Source: Planctomycetota bacterium (GTDB taxonomy: Bacteria; Planctomycetota; Phycisphaerae; UBA1845). From it: 64,000 bases of DNA. Every line of letters starts with the position of its first letter. Position 1 is the stretch's first letter. The position numbers were made by a program, and so were the translations under genes. Location of the stretch: assembly GCA_016208685.1 (NCBI GenBank), contig JACQXM010000063.1, forward strand, positions 1 through 64,000. Reading direction: 5' to 3'. The notes below the pieces were generated by a model. It saw only the letters and a list, made by a program, of their open reading frames with translations. It did not search any database and had not been told where the DNA came from. Positions 38,294 through 46,802 of the stretch are shown piece by piece.

Positions 38294-38461
38294 CGCGGCC
38301 GCGGGGGTCGCAACCAAAACAGGCCCACGTCGGGCGCGGCCCCGAATGTCGAATGCTGAATTCGGAATGCTGAAGGCGCGGCTCGTCGCGGTGCAACGGA
38401 GTCGTTTTCGTGCACAAGAAGATGCGCGCAGAATGCAAACATCTTCCGCCGTGAGGAACTA
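38292..38461. repeat. ~170-bp direct repeat, copy 2
   Basis: This is the same element as at 36633-36801, in the same orientation, with scattered substitutions. It begins inside the stop codon of the cohesin-like gene. The two copies bracket exactly that gene and its promoter. Confidence 0.85.
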
Positions 38462-38477
38462 ACCCGCTTTCCTTACT

Positions 38478-38502
38478 ACGAAGGTCACGAAGACCACGAA
38501 GT
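38478..38502. repeat. short 9-bp tandem repeat
   Basis: CGAAG recurs three times at a 9-nt spacing (CGAAGGTCA, CGAAGACCA, CGAAGTAAA). It lies in the 446-bp gene-free stretch 38294-38739, which otherwise holds only repeat copy 2 and no gene that can be supported. Confidence 0.6.
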
Positions 38503-38739
38503 AAAAGTACGTCATGTATTGGCCGATGCGGATCGTTCGGTTCCACGGCCAACAGTCTGTCTTCATCGTACTGTGAGTCATCCGACGGGGAGTCTCATCT
38601 TCGAAGCCATTGCGCTTCGTGTTCTCCGCGGTTTGGTGAGAAATCCGAGCCAGGCGCGCATCCGCGCCCGCACTGCGATGAGGGAGCCTCGCCTGGCTGT
38701 CGTGAGCCCCGCGGCACGGGAGTGACCACTGCGGGCCGG

Positions 38740-39444
38740 CTACGGCCCCGCGCGGCCCGCGTCTTCCTCGCCCGCCGGCTCGATGCACCGCGCCGAATCG
38801 TTCCGGGGGTTGTTGACCACCGTCGTGACGCGCAGGGCCGTCATCCGTTCATCCGGGTAGGGGCGTAACAGTACCTTCAGGGGCGCGGGATCGGCGAGGC
38901 CCGGCTCCAGCCATGCGGCATAGTCCTGCGGCGCCAGGATAACCGGCATGCGCGGGTGGATGGGGCGCATGAGCTCATTAGCGTCGGTCGTGATGATGGT
39001 GCACGACTCGATCGGGCCGCGACCGCCGCGATCCCAGCGCTCCCACAGTCCCGCGAAGGCGAACGGCGCGCCGTCGCGCAGGCGGATGTAGAAGGGCTGT
39101 TTGCGTTTGCTCCCCGCCACGGGCTGCCATTCATAGAAGCCGTCCGCCGCGATCAGGCAGCGGCGGTATTTGAAAGCGGAGCGAAAGGCGGGTTTGTCGG
39201 CCACCGTCTCGGCGCGGGCGTTGATCATCCGCGACCCGATTTCCGGGCCGTCCGCCCAGGCCGGGATCAGCCCCCAATGGAGGTGATCCAGACGCCGCTG
39301 TGCCGCGCCACCGCCAACGCGCACCACGGGAACGGGCTGCGTCGGTGCCACGTTGTAGCGCGGCGCGAGTTCCGGAAGTTGTGTCAGCTCGAACAGCTCG
39401 GCGACGATCTCGGGCGCCGCGGCAAAAGTGAATCGTCCGCACAT
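38740..39444 (-). CDS. yedK: SRAP/YedK-like DNA abasic-site protein
   Basis: This 234-residue protein shows the full SRAP/HMCES signature. Catalytic Cys2 is in MCGRFTF, the Asn and Glu are in INARAET, and the His is in IHPRMPVIL. RYNVAPTQ and ADGFYEW are further landmarks. Family members crosslink to abasic sites in single-stranded DNA through Cys2 and shield them. The start is certain because Cys2 must be exposed after Met removal. The C-terminal ~20 residues are a non-conserved tail. No SOS box was looked for systematically. Confidence 0.95.
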   Translation of the reverse strand: MCGRFTFAAAPEIVAELFELTQLPELAPRYNVAPTQPVPVVRVGGGAAQRRLDHLHWGLIPAWADGPEIGSRMINARAETVADKPAFRSAFKYRRCLIAADGFYEWQPVAGSKRKQPFYIRLRDGAPFAFAGLWERWDRGGRGPIESCTIITTDANELMRPIHPRMPVILAPQDYAAWLEPGLADPAPLKVLLRPYPDERMTALRVTTVVNNPRNDSARCIEPAGEEDAGRAGP

Positions 39445-39621
39445 CGGCTCATCCTGCCCGCGCCGGCGGGCGGCCCCCTTCCGGAGTCCATCGGCCCACC
39501 GCTTCGCGCCGGCGGGCGGACACGTAAGTGGCGGCGGAGCCCAGCGCGTCCCGCCCGCGCGTGCGCCGCCTCCGTGCGTTCCAGGCTCGCCCGACCCGCG
39601 GTCGCGTCCATGGGCGGCGCG

Positions 39622-41298
39622 TCAAACGTCAAGCCGTGTGACCCGCAGCGCCTCCTCCAGCGTAGTGAGTCCCTCGCGGACCTTGGCGGTGGCGTCGTCG
39701 CGAAGGGTGATGGCGCCGTGGGCGACGCCATATTCGTGCATCGCCTCGGCCGTTGCCTTTTCCATGACCAGCTTCGACAGCCCGCTGTCGAAGGGAACGA
39801 ACTCGAACACACCAATACGCTCGAAATACCCACTGCGCAGGCAGCGCGAGCAGCCGGCGCCGCGATAAATCTCCACGTTGGTGCGCTCCAGTGGAACGCC
39901 CATGATACGGCGCTCGGTTTCGTTGGGTTCGTAGCCCTTCTTACAGTTCACGCAGATTTTTCGCACCAACCGCTGGGCCTGAACGCCGATGAGGGCGCTG
40001 GCGACCAGGTACGGCTCGCAACCCATGTCGAGCAGCCGCGTCACGGCGCCCACGGCGGAGTTGGTGTGCAGCGTGGCGAACACCAGATGCCCGGTGAGCG
40101 AGGCCTCCAGGGCCAGGTGCGCCGTCTCCTCGTCGCGGATCTCCCCCACCATGATGACGTCCGGGTCATGGCGCAGGATGCTCCGCAGCGCCCGGGGGAA
40201 GGAGACGCCGAACTCCGAATCCACCGCCACCTGATTGATGCCCGGCATGTGGTACTCCACCGGGTCCTCGACGGTGATGATGTGTTTCTCCACGCTGTTG
40301 ATGCATTGCAACGCGGCGTACAGCGTCGTGGTCTTACCGCTGCCCGTGGGGCCGGTAATCAGGATGATGCCGTAGGGCCGGTGAATCAGCCGCTCGAAGG
40401 CCTGCCGCAGCTCCATTCCCATGCCCAGGTTCTCCAGCGTGAGCCGCGAGCGGTCCTGGGTCAGCAGGCGCAACGTGGTCCGCTCGCCGCGCGCCGTGGG
40501 GATCACCGCCACGCGCACGTCGATCTGCTGGTCGAAGCTGTTGTGGGTGAAACGCCCGTCCTGCGGCTTGCGCCGCTCCGTGATGTCCAGCGAGCACAAC
40601 ACTTTGATCCGGGAGATCAGCGCCGCCGCGGCATCCAGCGGGTAGGCACGGACTTCCAGCATCCGGCCGTCGATGCGCAAACGCACACGCACCCGGTCGT
40701 CTTCCGGCTCCAGGTGAATGTCGCTGGCGCGGCGATCCACGGCTTCATCCAGAATGCTGTCAAACACCTCGACGATGTTGAGTCCGCTGGCCGAGGTGGG
40801 CGAGATGGTGGAGGCCACGGGCGCCGTCGGGCGCATCCGCGCCCCTTGCGCCCGGGCGTTGCCGTAGATCTCCTCGATGGCGTCGAGTATCTGGTAACGG
40901 GGGCTGACTACGTATTGAATGGGGCGTTCGAAGCGGGCCGCCACCGCCGATTGCACGGAGCGATCGAAGGGATCCGCCACCGCGGTCACCAACTGCCCCG
41001 ATACTTCGCCAAAGAGCAGACATTGTTTCCGCCGCGCGATGTTCTCCGGCAGGGTAAGCACCCAGGCGCGGGTCGGCGTACGGCGTGAGAGGTCGAGAAA
41101 GCGGAACCCGCTCAGGTCGGCATAGATCTGCGCCACGTCCGCCTCGCTGACCAGGTCGCGGGCGACCAGCACTTCCACCAGGGGTATTCCCGCCAGTTCC
41201 GATTCGCGGCGCATGGCGGCGAGTCCCATCTCCGTGGTGGCGCTATCCGAAAGCAGCTTGGAGGTGATTCGTTGTTCGGCGGCTTCGGCGGCGATCAT
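39622..41298 (-). CDS. GspE/PilB-type secretion/pilus assembly ATPase
   Basis: This 558-residue ATPase drives type II secretion or type IV pilus extension. An N-terminal MshEN/GspE-N-like domain (~20-150) is followed by the linker, then the catalytic domain. The Walker A is GPTGSGKTT, the Asp box is ITVEDPVEY, Walker B is IMVGEIRDEETA and the His box is TLHTNSA. A tetracysteine zinc finger (CVNC...CSRC) sits near the C-terminus. The ATG at 41298 gives the usual domain start; the frame runs upstream to 41787 without homology. No other pilus or secretion genes are adjacent, so its machine is unknown. Confidence 0.92.
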   Translation of the reverse strand: MIAAEAAEQRITSKLLSDSATTEMGLAAMRRESELAGIPLVEVLVARDLVSEADVAQIYADLSGFRFLDLSRRTPTRAWVLTLPENIARRKQCLLFGEVSGQLVTAVADPFDRSVQSAVAARFERPIQYVVSPRYQILDAIEEIYGNARAQGARMRPTAPVASTISPTSASGLNIVEVFDSILDEAVDRRASDIHLEPEDDRVRVRLRIDGRMLEVRAYPLDAAAALISRIKVLCSLDITERRKPQDGRFTHNSFDQQIDVRVAVIPTARGERTTLRLLTQDRSRLTLENLGMGMELRQAFERLIHRPYGIILITGPTGSGKTTTLYAALQCINSVEKHIITVEDPVEYHMPGINQVAVDSEFGVSFPRALRSILRHDPDVIMVGEIRDEETAHLALEASLTGHLVFATLHTNSAVGAVTRLLDMGCEPYLVASALIGVQAQRLVRKICVNCKKGYEPNETERRIMGVPLERTNVEIYRGAGCSRCLRSGYFERIGVFEFVPFDSGLSKLVMEKATAEAMHEYGVAHGAITLRDDATAKVREGLTTLEEALRVTRLDV

Positions 41299-41369
41299 CG
41301 GCCCGGGTCCCGGCGCCGTCGCGGGTACGGCCCGCGGCGGCGCAAATGTCAATCCCGCAACGCCCGTGT

Positions 41370-41399
41370 ATAGTAGCCCTGTGTCTTGCCGCGAGGCAA
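41370..41399 (-). promoter_or_regulatory. promoter of the GspE/PilB-type gene
   Basis: On the minus strand TTGCCT (41399-41394) and TACTAT (41375-41370) are 18 nt apart, with ~70 nt to the ATG at 41298. Confidence 0.45.
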
Positions 41400-41511
41400 C
41401 GCGCGCCGCCTGCCGTTGTAAACAGCCGCGCGGCGGAAAGACCGTCTCAGGGGCAGAGTCGCCCGTGGACGCGGTCTGAAAGGGCGAGGCGACGACGGCG
41501 AAGCGGAACCC

Positions 41512-42123
41512 ATGATCCAGCGGCTCGGTCTTTACGGTGGAAGCTTCAACCCCGTACACGTCGGGCACCTGATTGCCGCGCGGGCCATCGCGGAACACGC
41601 CGGGCTTGATCGCCTGGTGTTTCTGCCCGCCGCCAGCCCGCCGCACAAGCCTCCGACCGACCTGATTCCCGTCGATCATCGCCTGGAGATGGTGCGACAG
41701 GCGATCGACGGCGAACCGCTCTTTGAACTCGGCGATTTTGACGCCCGGCGCCCGGGACCGAGCTACACCATCGACACCGTGCTGCACTTCCGCGCGCTCT
41801 CCGGCCCGGACGCCGAGGTGTTCTGGATCATCGGGGCGGACTCGGTTGCGGAACTACCGACTTGGCACAGGGTGCGGGAGCTGCTCGACCTGTGCAACAT
41901 GCTGATCGCAGTGCGCGGGAGTTCCTGGCCGGAGCTGGAATCGCTGGCGGCCGTACTCTCGCTGGAGCAGTTGGCGAGGTTGCGTACCGGCGTCCTGCCC
42001 ACGCCGTCGATCGATGTGTCCTCAACCGACATTCGCGAACGCATCCGGCGCGGGCACAGCATTCGGTACCTGGTGCCCGACTCGGTGCGGGCGTACATCG
42101 CGGCGCACGGCCTGTACCGCTGA
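41512..42123 (+). CDS. nadD: nicotinate-nucleotide adenylyltransferase
   Basis: This 203-residue enzyme makes nicotinate adenine dinucleotide from nicotinate mononucleotide and ATP. The nucleotidyltransferase motif YGGSFNPVHVGHL is at the N-terminus, PHKP follows, FWIIGADS is in the core, and SSTDIRERI (the ISSTxIR motif) is at the C-terminus. The length is normal. It is divergent from the GspE-like gene and stands alone. Confidence 0.95.
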   Translation: MIQRLGLYGGSFNPVHVGHLIAARAIAEHAGLDRLVFLPAASPPHKPPTDLIPVDHRLEMVRQAIDGEPLFELGDFDARRPGPSYTIDTVLHFRALSGPDAEVFWIIGADSVAELPTWHRVRELLDLCNMLIAVRGSSWPELESLAAVLSLEQLARLRTGVLPTPSIDVSSTDIRERIRRGHSIRYLVPDSVRAYIAAHGLYR

Positions 42124-42168
42124 GCCGCGCGCCGCAGCGCCGGCGCCCCTGCCCGGCGACGCACCGCA

Positions 42169-43983
42169 TCAGCGGCTGAGCTTGTACCCCATGACCACGG
42201 GGATAGCTCCGGGCAGCACCGAGTTCGGCGGCGTAACCGTTACGGCGAGTTCCAGCGCCTTAGGATCGCTTTCCGCGGGGCGGGTTTGGACCTTCACGGC
42301 GTCGAGGGCCGGCCCGTCAAAGGAAATCCACTCGCGGATATGTTGCGAAACAAAGGAGGGAATCGCTTCCGGCGCGAGACCCGACAGGTGCGGCTTGAGC
42401 AGGAATAACAACGCGGAAAGCCGCCCGGCGAAGAGCTGGTAGGGCAGGCTGACTTCGAGCAGGCTTTCGGTATCCATGCGCTGCGGGCGGGCCGCCGTCA
42501 GTCCGTTCCAGAGCAGGACGCCCTGACTGTCGCGGATACCCATGGCGGCGTTGATGCCGGCAACGCCCATCTCCTCGATCTTGTTGGTGGGGAGCAGCAG
42601 GTCGCTGGGGCCGAAGTGTTTGTCGCCCTTGGGTCCGCCCTGGGCGACGGCGAAGCCATCCACCCGGCCGTGAACATACCCTGCCATGGCCGTCGGCCAG
42701 CCGGTGTCCGCCACGCTCCGCGCTACATTCACCGCCGCAACCATTGGGCCGTTCGCCCAGACCAGGTCCCGATCGGTGATGCACTCCTCGCGGAAGGCGA
42801 ACTCCGAGTCCGTGCCCTCATCGCGTTGATACGGTGGGCGAAGAAGAGCCCGCCCAAAGACCACGCCGAGCGAACGCGCGTAGGGTTGGGCGCGCAGCGA
42901 CTTCCACTTGGCGAACTGCCATTGATCAAACAAGCCGACGATGGCCGGAAGCGTGGGGATCTGCCAGGCGTGCTTGACCCCGAAGAAACCGGATGAGACC
43001 CCGGCGATGGCCACCGCCGGCAGGCTCGCCGCATGCTGCGCCAGTTCGTCAAGGGCCTCGAGGTCCGTCGCGGAGTTGCCAAAGGCGCTGTCCACGATGA
43101 TGAGGTCCGGTGCGTCGGCGCCCTGGTCGAACACCGGGTCAATCAGCCGCGAGCGGACGCACTCGAGCAGCGACGCGGCGGGGGCGTGCAACAGCGACAG
43201 CCGCACGCCTTTGCGGAAATCGGTGTGTGACACCAGAAACGCCAGCGACCGCCAGATGGCCTCCACCGCTTGCACCTGCGGGGCGTGCAGCACAGTGTTG
43301 AGCCAGACGTTCAGTCGGCGATCGATCTCGTGCAGCGTACGCCGCAACGCCGACGCCTCTTCCGCGGGGATCGAGGCTCCGCCCGCCGCTGCCGCCACCA
43401 GCGAGCCCAGCGGCGTCCGCGGCGCCGGCGCCGGTGCCGAGCCGTCGCCGGCGAGATCGAGCTGTCCCAGCAGGCTGTCCACCACGTCCGGCGCGGCGGC
43501 CGGTGCCGCAGGAGACCACTTCAGCGCGTCGGGCAACCACGCCAAGGCCGGATCGGCGGAAGCCGCCCGGGCCACCGCCTGACTCAACTCCGCAGGGGAC
43601 GTCTTGCCTCGCAGGCGGTCCGTAACCCGTTGCCGCATCTCGCCCAACGCGCGCGTGACCGGAAGTTGCAAGAGCACCTGGCGTGGGTCGAAGGCGCGGA
43701 GCCCATCGAAGCGCAGCGAAACCTCGACCATCGCCCCGCCCTGCGACAAGGGGTCGGCGAGCGTAAAGTGCACCGAGGGAGCGGCCGCTGCCATCAGTTC
43801 GTCGAAGGTGTCGGCGGTGATCGGCACCACGCCTTCCGAGAGCGGACCGCTGACGCTGCCCGCCGGCGTGCCGGCGAAATCGCCGACCACCAGCACAAGA
43901 TACGGGTGCTGGCGGGAAACGCGCACGCCGTCCGGAAGGGGTACATCGGCCTCGAGTTCGAGTTTCTCGCTGAATCCGGCCAC
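42169..43983 (-). CDS. TssB-TssC-like fused contractile sheath protein
   Basis: This 604-residue protein looks like a type VI secretion sheath in one chain. The first ~150 residues match the small sheath subunit: an LVLVVGDFAG strand, then LRFDGLRAFDPRQVLLQLP, the TssB/VipA hallmark. After an Ala/Pro-rich linker, residues ~220-604 match TssC/VipB. These include LNTVLHAPQVQAVEAIWRSL, FAKWKSLRAQPYARSLGV, LRPPYQ, and WANGPMVAAVNVA. Normally TssB and TssC are separate genes. No tube, baseplate, membrane-complex or ClpV gene is nearby. The GTG at 43983 is chosen because GGGAGGA lies 6-7 nt upstream; a TTG at 44001 is the alternative. A small gene lies upstream. Confidence 0.85.
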   Translation of the reverse strand: MAGFSEKLELEADVPLPDGVRVSRQHPYLVLVVGDFAGTPAGSVSGPLSEGVVPITADTFDELMAAAAPSVHFTLADPLSQGGAMVEVSLRFDGLRAFDPRQVLLQLPVTRALGEMRQRVTDRLRGKTSPAELSQAVARAASADPALAWLPDALKWSPAAPAAAPDVVDSLLGQLDLAGDGSAPAPAPRTPLGSLVAAAAGGASIPAEEASALRRTLHEIDRRLNVWLNTVLHAPQVQAVEAIWRSLAFLVSHTDFRKGVRLSLLHAPAASLLECVRSRLIDPVFDQGADAPDLIIVDSAFGNSATDLEALDELAQHAASLPAVAIAGVSSGFFGVKHAWQIPTLPAIVGLFDQWQFAKWKSLRAQPYARSLGVVFGRALLRPPYQRDEGTDSEFAFREECITDRDLVWANGPMVAAVNVARSVADTGWPTAMAGYVHGRVDGFAVAQGGPKGDKHFGPSDLLLPTNKIEEMGVAGINAAMGIRDSQGVLLWNGLTAARPQRMDTESLLEVSLPYQLFAGRLSALLFLLKPHLSGLAPEAIPSFVSQHIREWISFDGPALDAVKVQTRPAESDPKALELAVTVTPPNSVLPGAIPVVMGYKLSR

Positions 43984-44156
43984 GGCGTGTCCTCCCTGCA
44001 AGGCGGTTAACGACTTTGGTGACGCCTCCCGCGGGCATGACGGGAGGGCGGAACGAGCGGACTCCGAGGCCCCCGGCGCCCGCGCGGTGACGCCTCATGT
44101 GACTCGGCGGGCTACGCTCCAGCCGCGACCACGCGCAGCGCCGCGCCCCGACCGGC

Positions 44157-44450
44157 CTACATGCCCATGGGTCGCGTGGTGCGCACCCAACGGGCGAGCG
44201 TCTGCCGGACGGCGTGCACCGGCGTGGCCGAACCCCGCCCGCCGCCGAGGGCGGAATCCACGATGCCCGCGGCGATGCGTGCCTCCGGTCCGCTGGCGAG
44301 CCCGGTGCTCGCGAAGTCGGCGTCGAGATCGTGGCCGGAGACCCGCGCAAGCGTCCGCATGCGGAACAGCACGGCTCCAGTGTCGTGAGCTTTCAGTTGC
44401 AGTTCGTTTCTCAGGTACCGGGCGACTCGTGCCTCGACGATCGAATCCAT
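44157..44450 (-). CDS. small protein of unknown function upstream of the sheath fusion
   Basis: This 97-residue protein starts MDSIVEARVARYLRNELQLK, continues with an Asp-rich SGHDLDADFASTG, and ends in a basic RQTLARWVRTTRPMGM. No family is recognised. A strong AAGGAGG precedes the ATG. It lies 173 bp upstream of the fused sheath gene on the same strand and could encode a partner, for example a baseplate or assembly factor; that is a guess from position only. Confidence 0.6.
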   Translation of the reverse strand: MDSIVEARVARYLRNELQLKAHDTGAVLFRMRTLARVSGHDLDADFASTGLASGPEARIAAGIVDSALGGGRGSATPVHAVRQTLARWVRTTRPMGM

Positions 44451-44603
44451 GGGCGCCTCCTTTATGTCGCAACGTGCGGCCGGCGCGGTCTCATTTCCGC
44501 GCCGCGCCTGCGGTTCTCGATTATACCCAGGAACCGTACCGGACACCAAACCATGGCCGCCCGGTCCGGGGGAGCAGGGGAGCGCGTGACCGGAGACCCC
44601 CTC

Positions 44604-45821
44604 CTACGCTTCGGACCGGGCCTTGGCCCCGAGATTCAGGAACAACTCCACCTCGTCGTCAGTCATGTCGACGCCGCGCCGGGCCATGACACGCGTGGCG
44701 ACGTCCAGCAGGCGGTCGGCGTCGCCGGCGCGAACCCCTTCGTCGGTCACCCAGGCGAACGCCGGAACGGTCCTCGGAATCACATGCGACGTGGCCACCA
44801 TCGCCGAGAAACCGATCATCGCTCCCGTGGGGATGGTGGCGTTGATGCCCAGCTTGACGAAGTCCGCGATGACCGCCCCAAAGAACGTCTGGCCGGTGTT
44901 CACGTCACCGCCTCGGAGCGTAACGTGAACTGGTCCGTAGGTGTTCTTCAGGTCGGAGTTGGTGCTGCCCGCGCCCAGATTAACCCAGCTTCCCACGTAG
45001 GAGTGGCCCAGGAAGCCGTGGTGGTGTTTGTTCGAGTAGCCAAGGATTACGCACCCGTGCACCTCGCCGCCAATGCGGCAGACGGGGCCGATGGCGTTGC
45101 CGCCGTGAAGCCAGGCATGCGGGTTGACCTGCGTGCCGGGTCCGATGTAGATCGGCCCCTGGATCACCGCGTGGGCTCCCACCGCTACGTTGTGGCTGAG
45201 GAACACCGGGCCTGCGGACGCGTCCAGGACGGCCGTAGGGTGGATGCGGCAGGCCTGGCCGACGTGCAGCCGTTCGCGACATTCCACGACCACCCGCGGG
45301 TCCAGCTCCGCTTCCACGCAGGCGTCCCCCGGTTGCCACTCGGTGGTCAGTTCGTTGCCCAGGTGGGCGATCACATCCCAGGGGAAGCCGATCATACGCC
45401 CCGGGGCTGGGATTCGCGGCACGCCATGCAGGGCCTCCTCGCGGCGCGAGCCGTCGAGCATCACGCCGGGCGATAGCGACGCCGCCAGCCGCGGGTCGCA
45501 GACGACGTACGCCACTTCTTCGTTGTTGACCCCCACGCAGGGCGGAGCGGGGAACGCCGGAGCTGGGTCGGGAAGCCATCGTCCGTTGACCAGGACCGCG
45601 GCATCGGGCAGTGGGCGGTTGGCGGGCGCTCCGCAGCGTTGCGACGCCAGGCCCGCCAGGGCCGGACGAACCCAGACCCCGGCAACCGGCAGCGACAACC
45701 GCTGCGCCATGCGATCCAGCACGATGTGTCGCCCGAGGCTGAGCTCGAAGAGCGAACGCCAGCACACCAGGGGCAGGAAGTTGCCGACCCGCTCATCCTC
45801 AAACAAAACCACCGTGTGCAT
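44604..45821 (-). CDS. alternative GlmU-type nucleotidyltransferase/acetyltransferase
   Basis: This 405-residue protein is like the bacterial 'alternative GlmU' family (TIGR03991 type), which would make UDP-GlcNAc. The N-terminal half starts VVLFEDERVGNFLPL and has LRP-like sugar-nucleotide segments. The C-terminal half is a left-handed beta-helix with hexapeptide repeats (GPIYIGPGTQVNPHAWL, GPVCRIGGEV) and a GYSNKHHHGFLGHSYVGSWVNLGAGSTNSD core. Substrates are inferred from the family. The start is ATG at 45821; the -10 box TATACT lies 7 nt upstream and no ribosome site is present, so the mRNA is likely leaderless. Confidence 0.85.
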   Translation of the reverse strand: MHTVVLFEDERVGNFLPLVCWRSLFELSLGRHIVLDRMAQRLSLPVAGVWVRPALAGLASQRCGAPANRPLPDAAVLVNGRWLPDPAPAFPAPPCVGVNNEEVAYVVCDPRLAASLSPGVMLDGSRREEALHGVPRIPAPGRMIGFPWDVIAHLGNELTTEWQPGDACVEAELDPRVVVECRERLHVGQACRIHPTAVLDASAGPVFLSHNVAVGAHAVIQGPIYIGPGTQVNPHAWLHGGNAIGPVCRIGGEVHGCVILGYSNKHHHGFLGHSYVGSWVNLGAGSTNSDLKNTYGPVHVTLRGGDVNTGQTFFGAVIADFVKLGINATIPTGAMIGFSAMVATSHVIPRTVPAFAWVTDEGVRAGDADRLLDVATRVMARRGVDMTDDEVELFLNLGAKARSEA

Positions 45822-45828
45822 AGCGCGG

Positions 45829-45834
45829 AGTATA
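45829..45834 (-). promoter_or_regulatory. -10 box of a leaderless GlmU-like mRNA
   Basis: On the minus strand TATACT is followed by CCGCGCT and the ATG, the same geometry as at hemW and the antiporter. Confidence 0.5.
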
Positions 45835-45903
45835 CCCCCGCGGCATTCGGGCTGCACGAACGCGCAAGGCAGGAAGCGGCGGGACGGGCAGCATCAGGGA
45901 AGC

Positions 45904-45934
45904 GAAAATGGGCCCGTGCACACAGCACGAGCCC
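45904..45934 (-). terminator. terminator of the 6S RNA candidate
   Basis: Read leftward, GGGCTCGTGC-TGTGT-GCACGGGCCC forms a 10-bp stem with one U-G pair and is followed by ATTTTC. Confidence 0.7.
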
Positions 45935-45943
45935 TTCAGAGAG

Positions 45944-46148
45944 CGTCCGAACGGAGCAACCGTCGCAATGCCGACGGGAGCGTGTGGACAGAACCCTTTA
46001 ACCAAAGTGGGCGGCTTGCGGGGCCCGGACCGCCGACCCAAACGGGCCGGTACGTCGTTTGGCCGCCGCGCGAAGCATCCCGCGGGTTCTTTATCGGTTC
46101 AGCCAATGCTTGCTCCCAACCGAGCATGAAAGCCGCACCGATCAGACC
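45944..46148 (-). ncRNA. ssrS: 6S RNA candidate
   Basis: A ~205-nt transcript is bounded by an extended -10 promoter and a terminator. It can fold as one long hairpin. A closing stem pairs GTCTGATCGG with CCGTTCGGAC (9 of 10 pairs). Nested inside are GGGAGC / GCTCCC and AGAACCC / GGGTTCT. A large internal opening lies between the closing stem and the first nested stem, and the 3' side of that opening holds its own small hairpin CCGTCG-GCATTG-CGACGG. This is the 6S plan that mimics an open promoter and binds RNA polymerase. CTGAACCGATA resembles CUGAGCCGAUA of the E. coli RNA as I remember it. A 63-codon frame at 45936-46127 has weak codon bias for this genome and is rejected. Confidence 0.68.
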
Positions 46149-46153
46149 GGTTT

Positions 46154-46162
46154 ATTATAGCA
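46154..46162 (-). promoter_or_regulatory. extended -10 promoter of the 6S RNA candidate
   Basis: On the minus strand TGCTATAAT combines the TG extension with a perfect -10 hexamer; transcription should begin near 46148. Confidence 0.7.
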
Positions 46163-46319
46163 CATGTTCGACCCGCAGGAAAGAAAAACTCACCGATTGC
46201 GCGCACAATCCTCACCGCTCCGCACCACGGCGCGCAAACTTCTGAATCGCTGATAGTTGCACGAACCTGCGGGGCCGCTCCGCGCCCCTTCCGCGCCGCC
46301 GGCGTGCGCGCGGCCGCGT

Positions 46320-46724
46320 CTACGGGCACGAGAACGGATCGCGGAACGGGTACACCTCACCCTGGAACGCCTTTACGATCAGGAAGATGTCCGTGAAGTT
46401 GATGACCGCGTTGGGGACCTCGTCATGCACGTCCAACCAGGTGAAGGTCGGCGACGCTTCGCCCTGGAATTTCTTGATCCCTGCCTGGAAGTCGTTGACG
46501 GTCACCAGCCCGTTGGGCGGGGTCCACGTTGGATCGCGGAACTCGCCCACGGTGTCGCCCCAGAACTTGGGCACGGGCTGCGGGACGGTACTCACCGTCA
46601 GCGGCGGGGTAAAGGTAGCGGCGTCCGTCGTGCTACGAATCTCGTACTCGGCGGCGGGAATGATGGGACAGTCACCGAGATGAACGACCGACTCCGGCCG
46701 GCATGCGGTGGACGGGGCCGTCAT
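46320..46724 (-). pseudogene. C-terminal remnant of a dockerin-type exported protein
   Basis: This 134-residue frame looks like only the last part of a large planctomycete surface protein. It contains VVHLGDCPIIPAAEYEIRST, a WTPPNGLVTVNDFQAGIKKFQG repeat and VPNAVINFTDIFLIVKAFQGE, two dockerin-like calcium-loop segments, and ends at a normal stop. It has no signal peptide. The codon upstream of its first ATG is followed shortly by an in-frame TGA, so the N-terminal bulk is missing. It lies 78 bp past the end of another dockerin-bearing gene, so a deletion or recombination may have removed the rest. A short functional gene is the less likely alternative. Confidence 0.55.
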
Positions 46725-46802
46725 CGAACAAGTGTCTCACACCAGGCTCCCGCGGCGTCACCCTACGGCCCCTCCGCGGTGGGATGCCCGCAGCTCGCCC
46801 CA

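Noticed and set aside
36633..38461. Composite transposon
   Set aside because: The flanking ~170-bp repeats lack terminal inverted repeats and no transposase is encoded in or between them.
38956..41088. 710-codon plus-strand frame across YedK and the GspE-like gene
   Set aside because: It crosses two well-supported minus-strand genes and their intergenic gap and has no recognisable domain.
39622..41787. Longer 721-residue start for the GspE/PilB-type ATPase
   Set aside because: The extension overlaps the nadD start region, has no homology, and a promoter lies within it.
45936..46127. 63-codon minus-strand frame within the 6S RNA candidate
   Set aside because: It has no ribosome site, less third-position G+C than neighbouring genes, and the region folds as a long nested hairpin.
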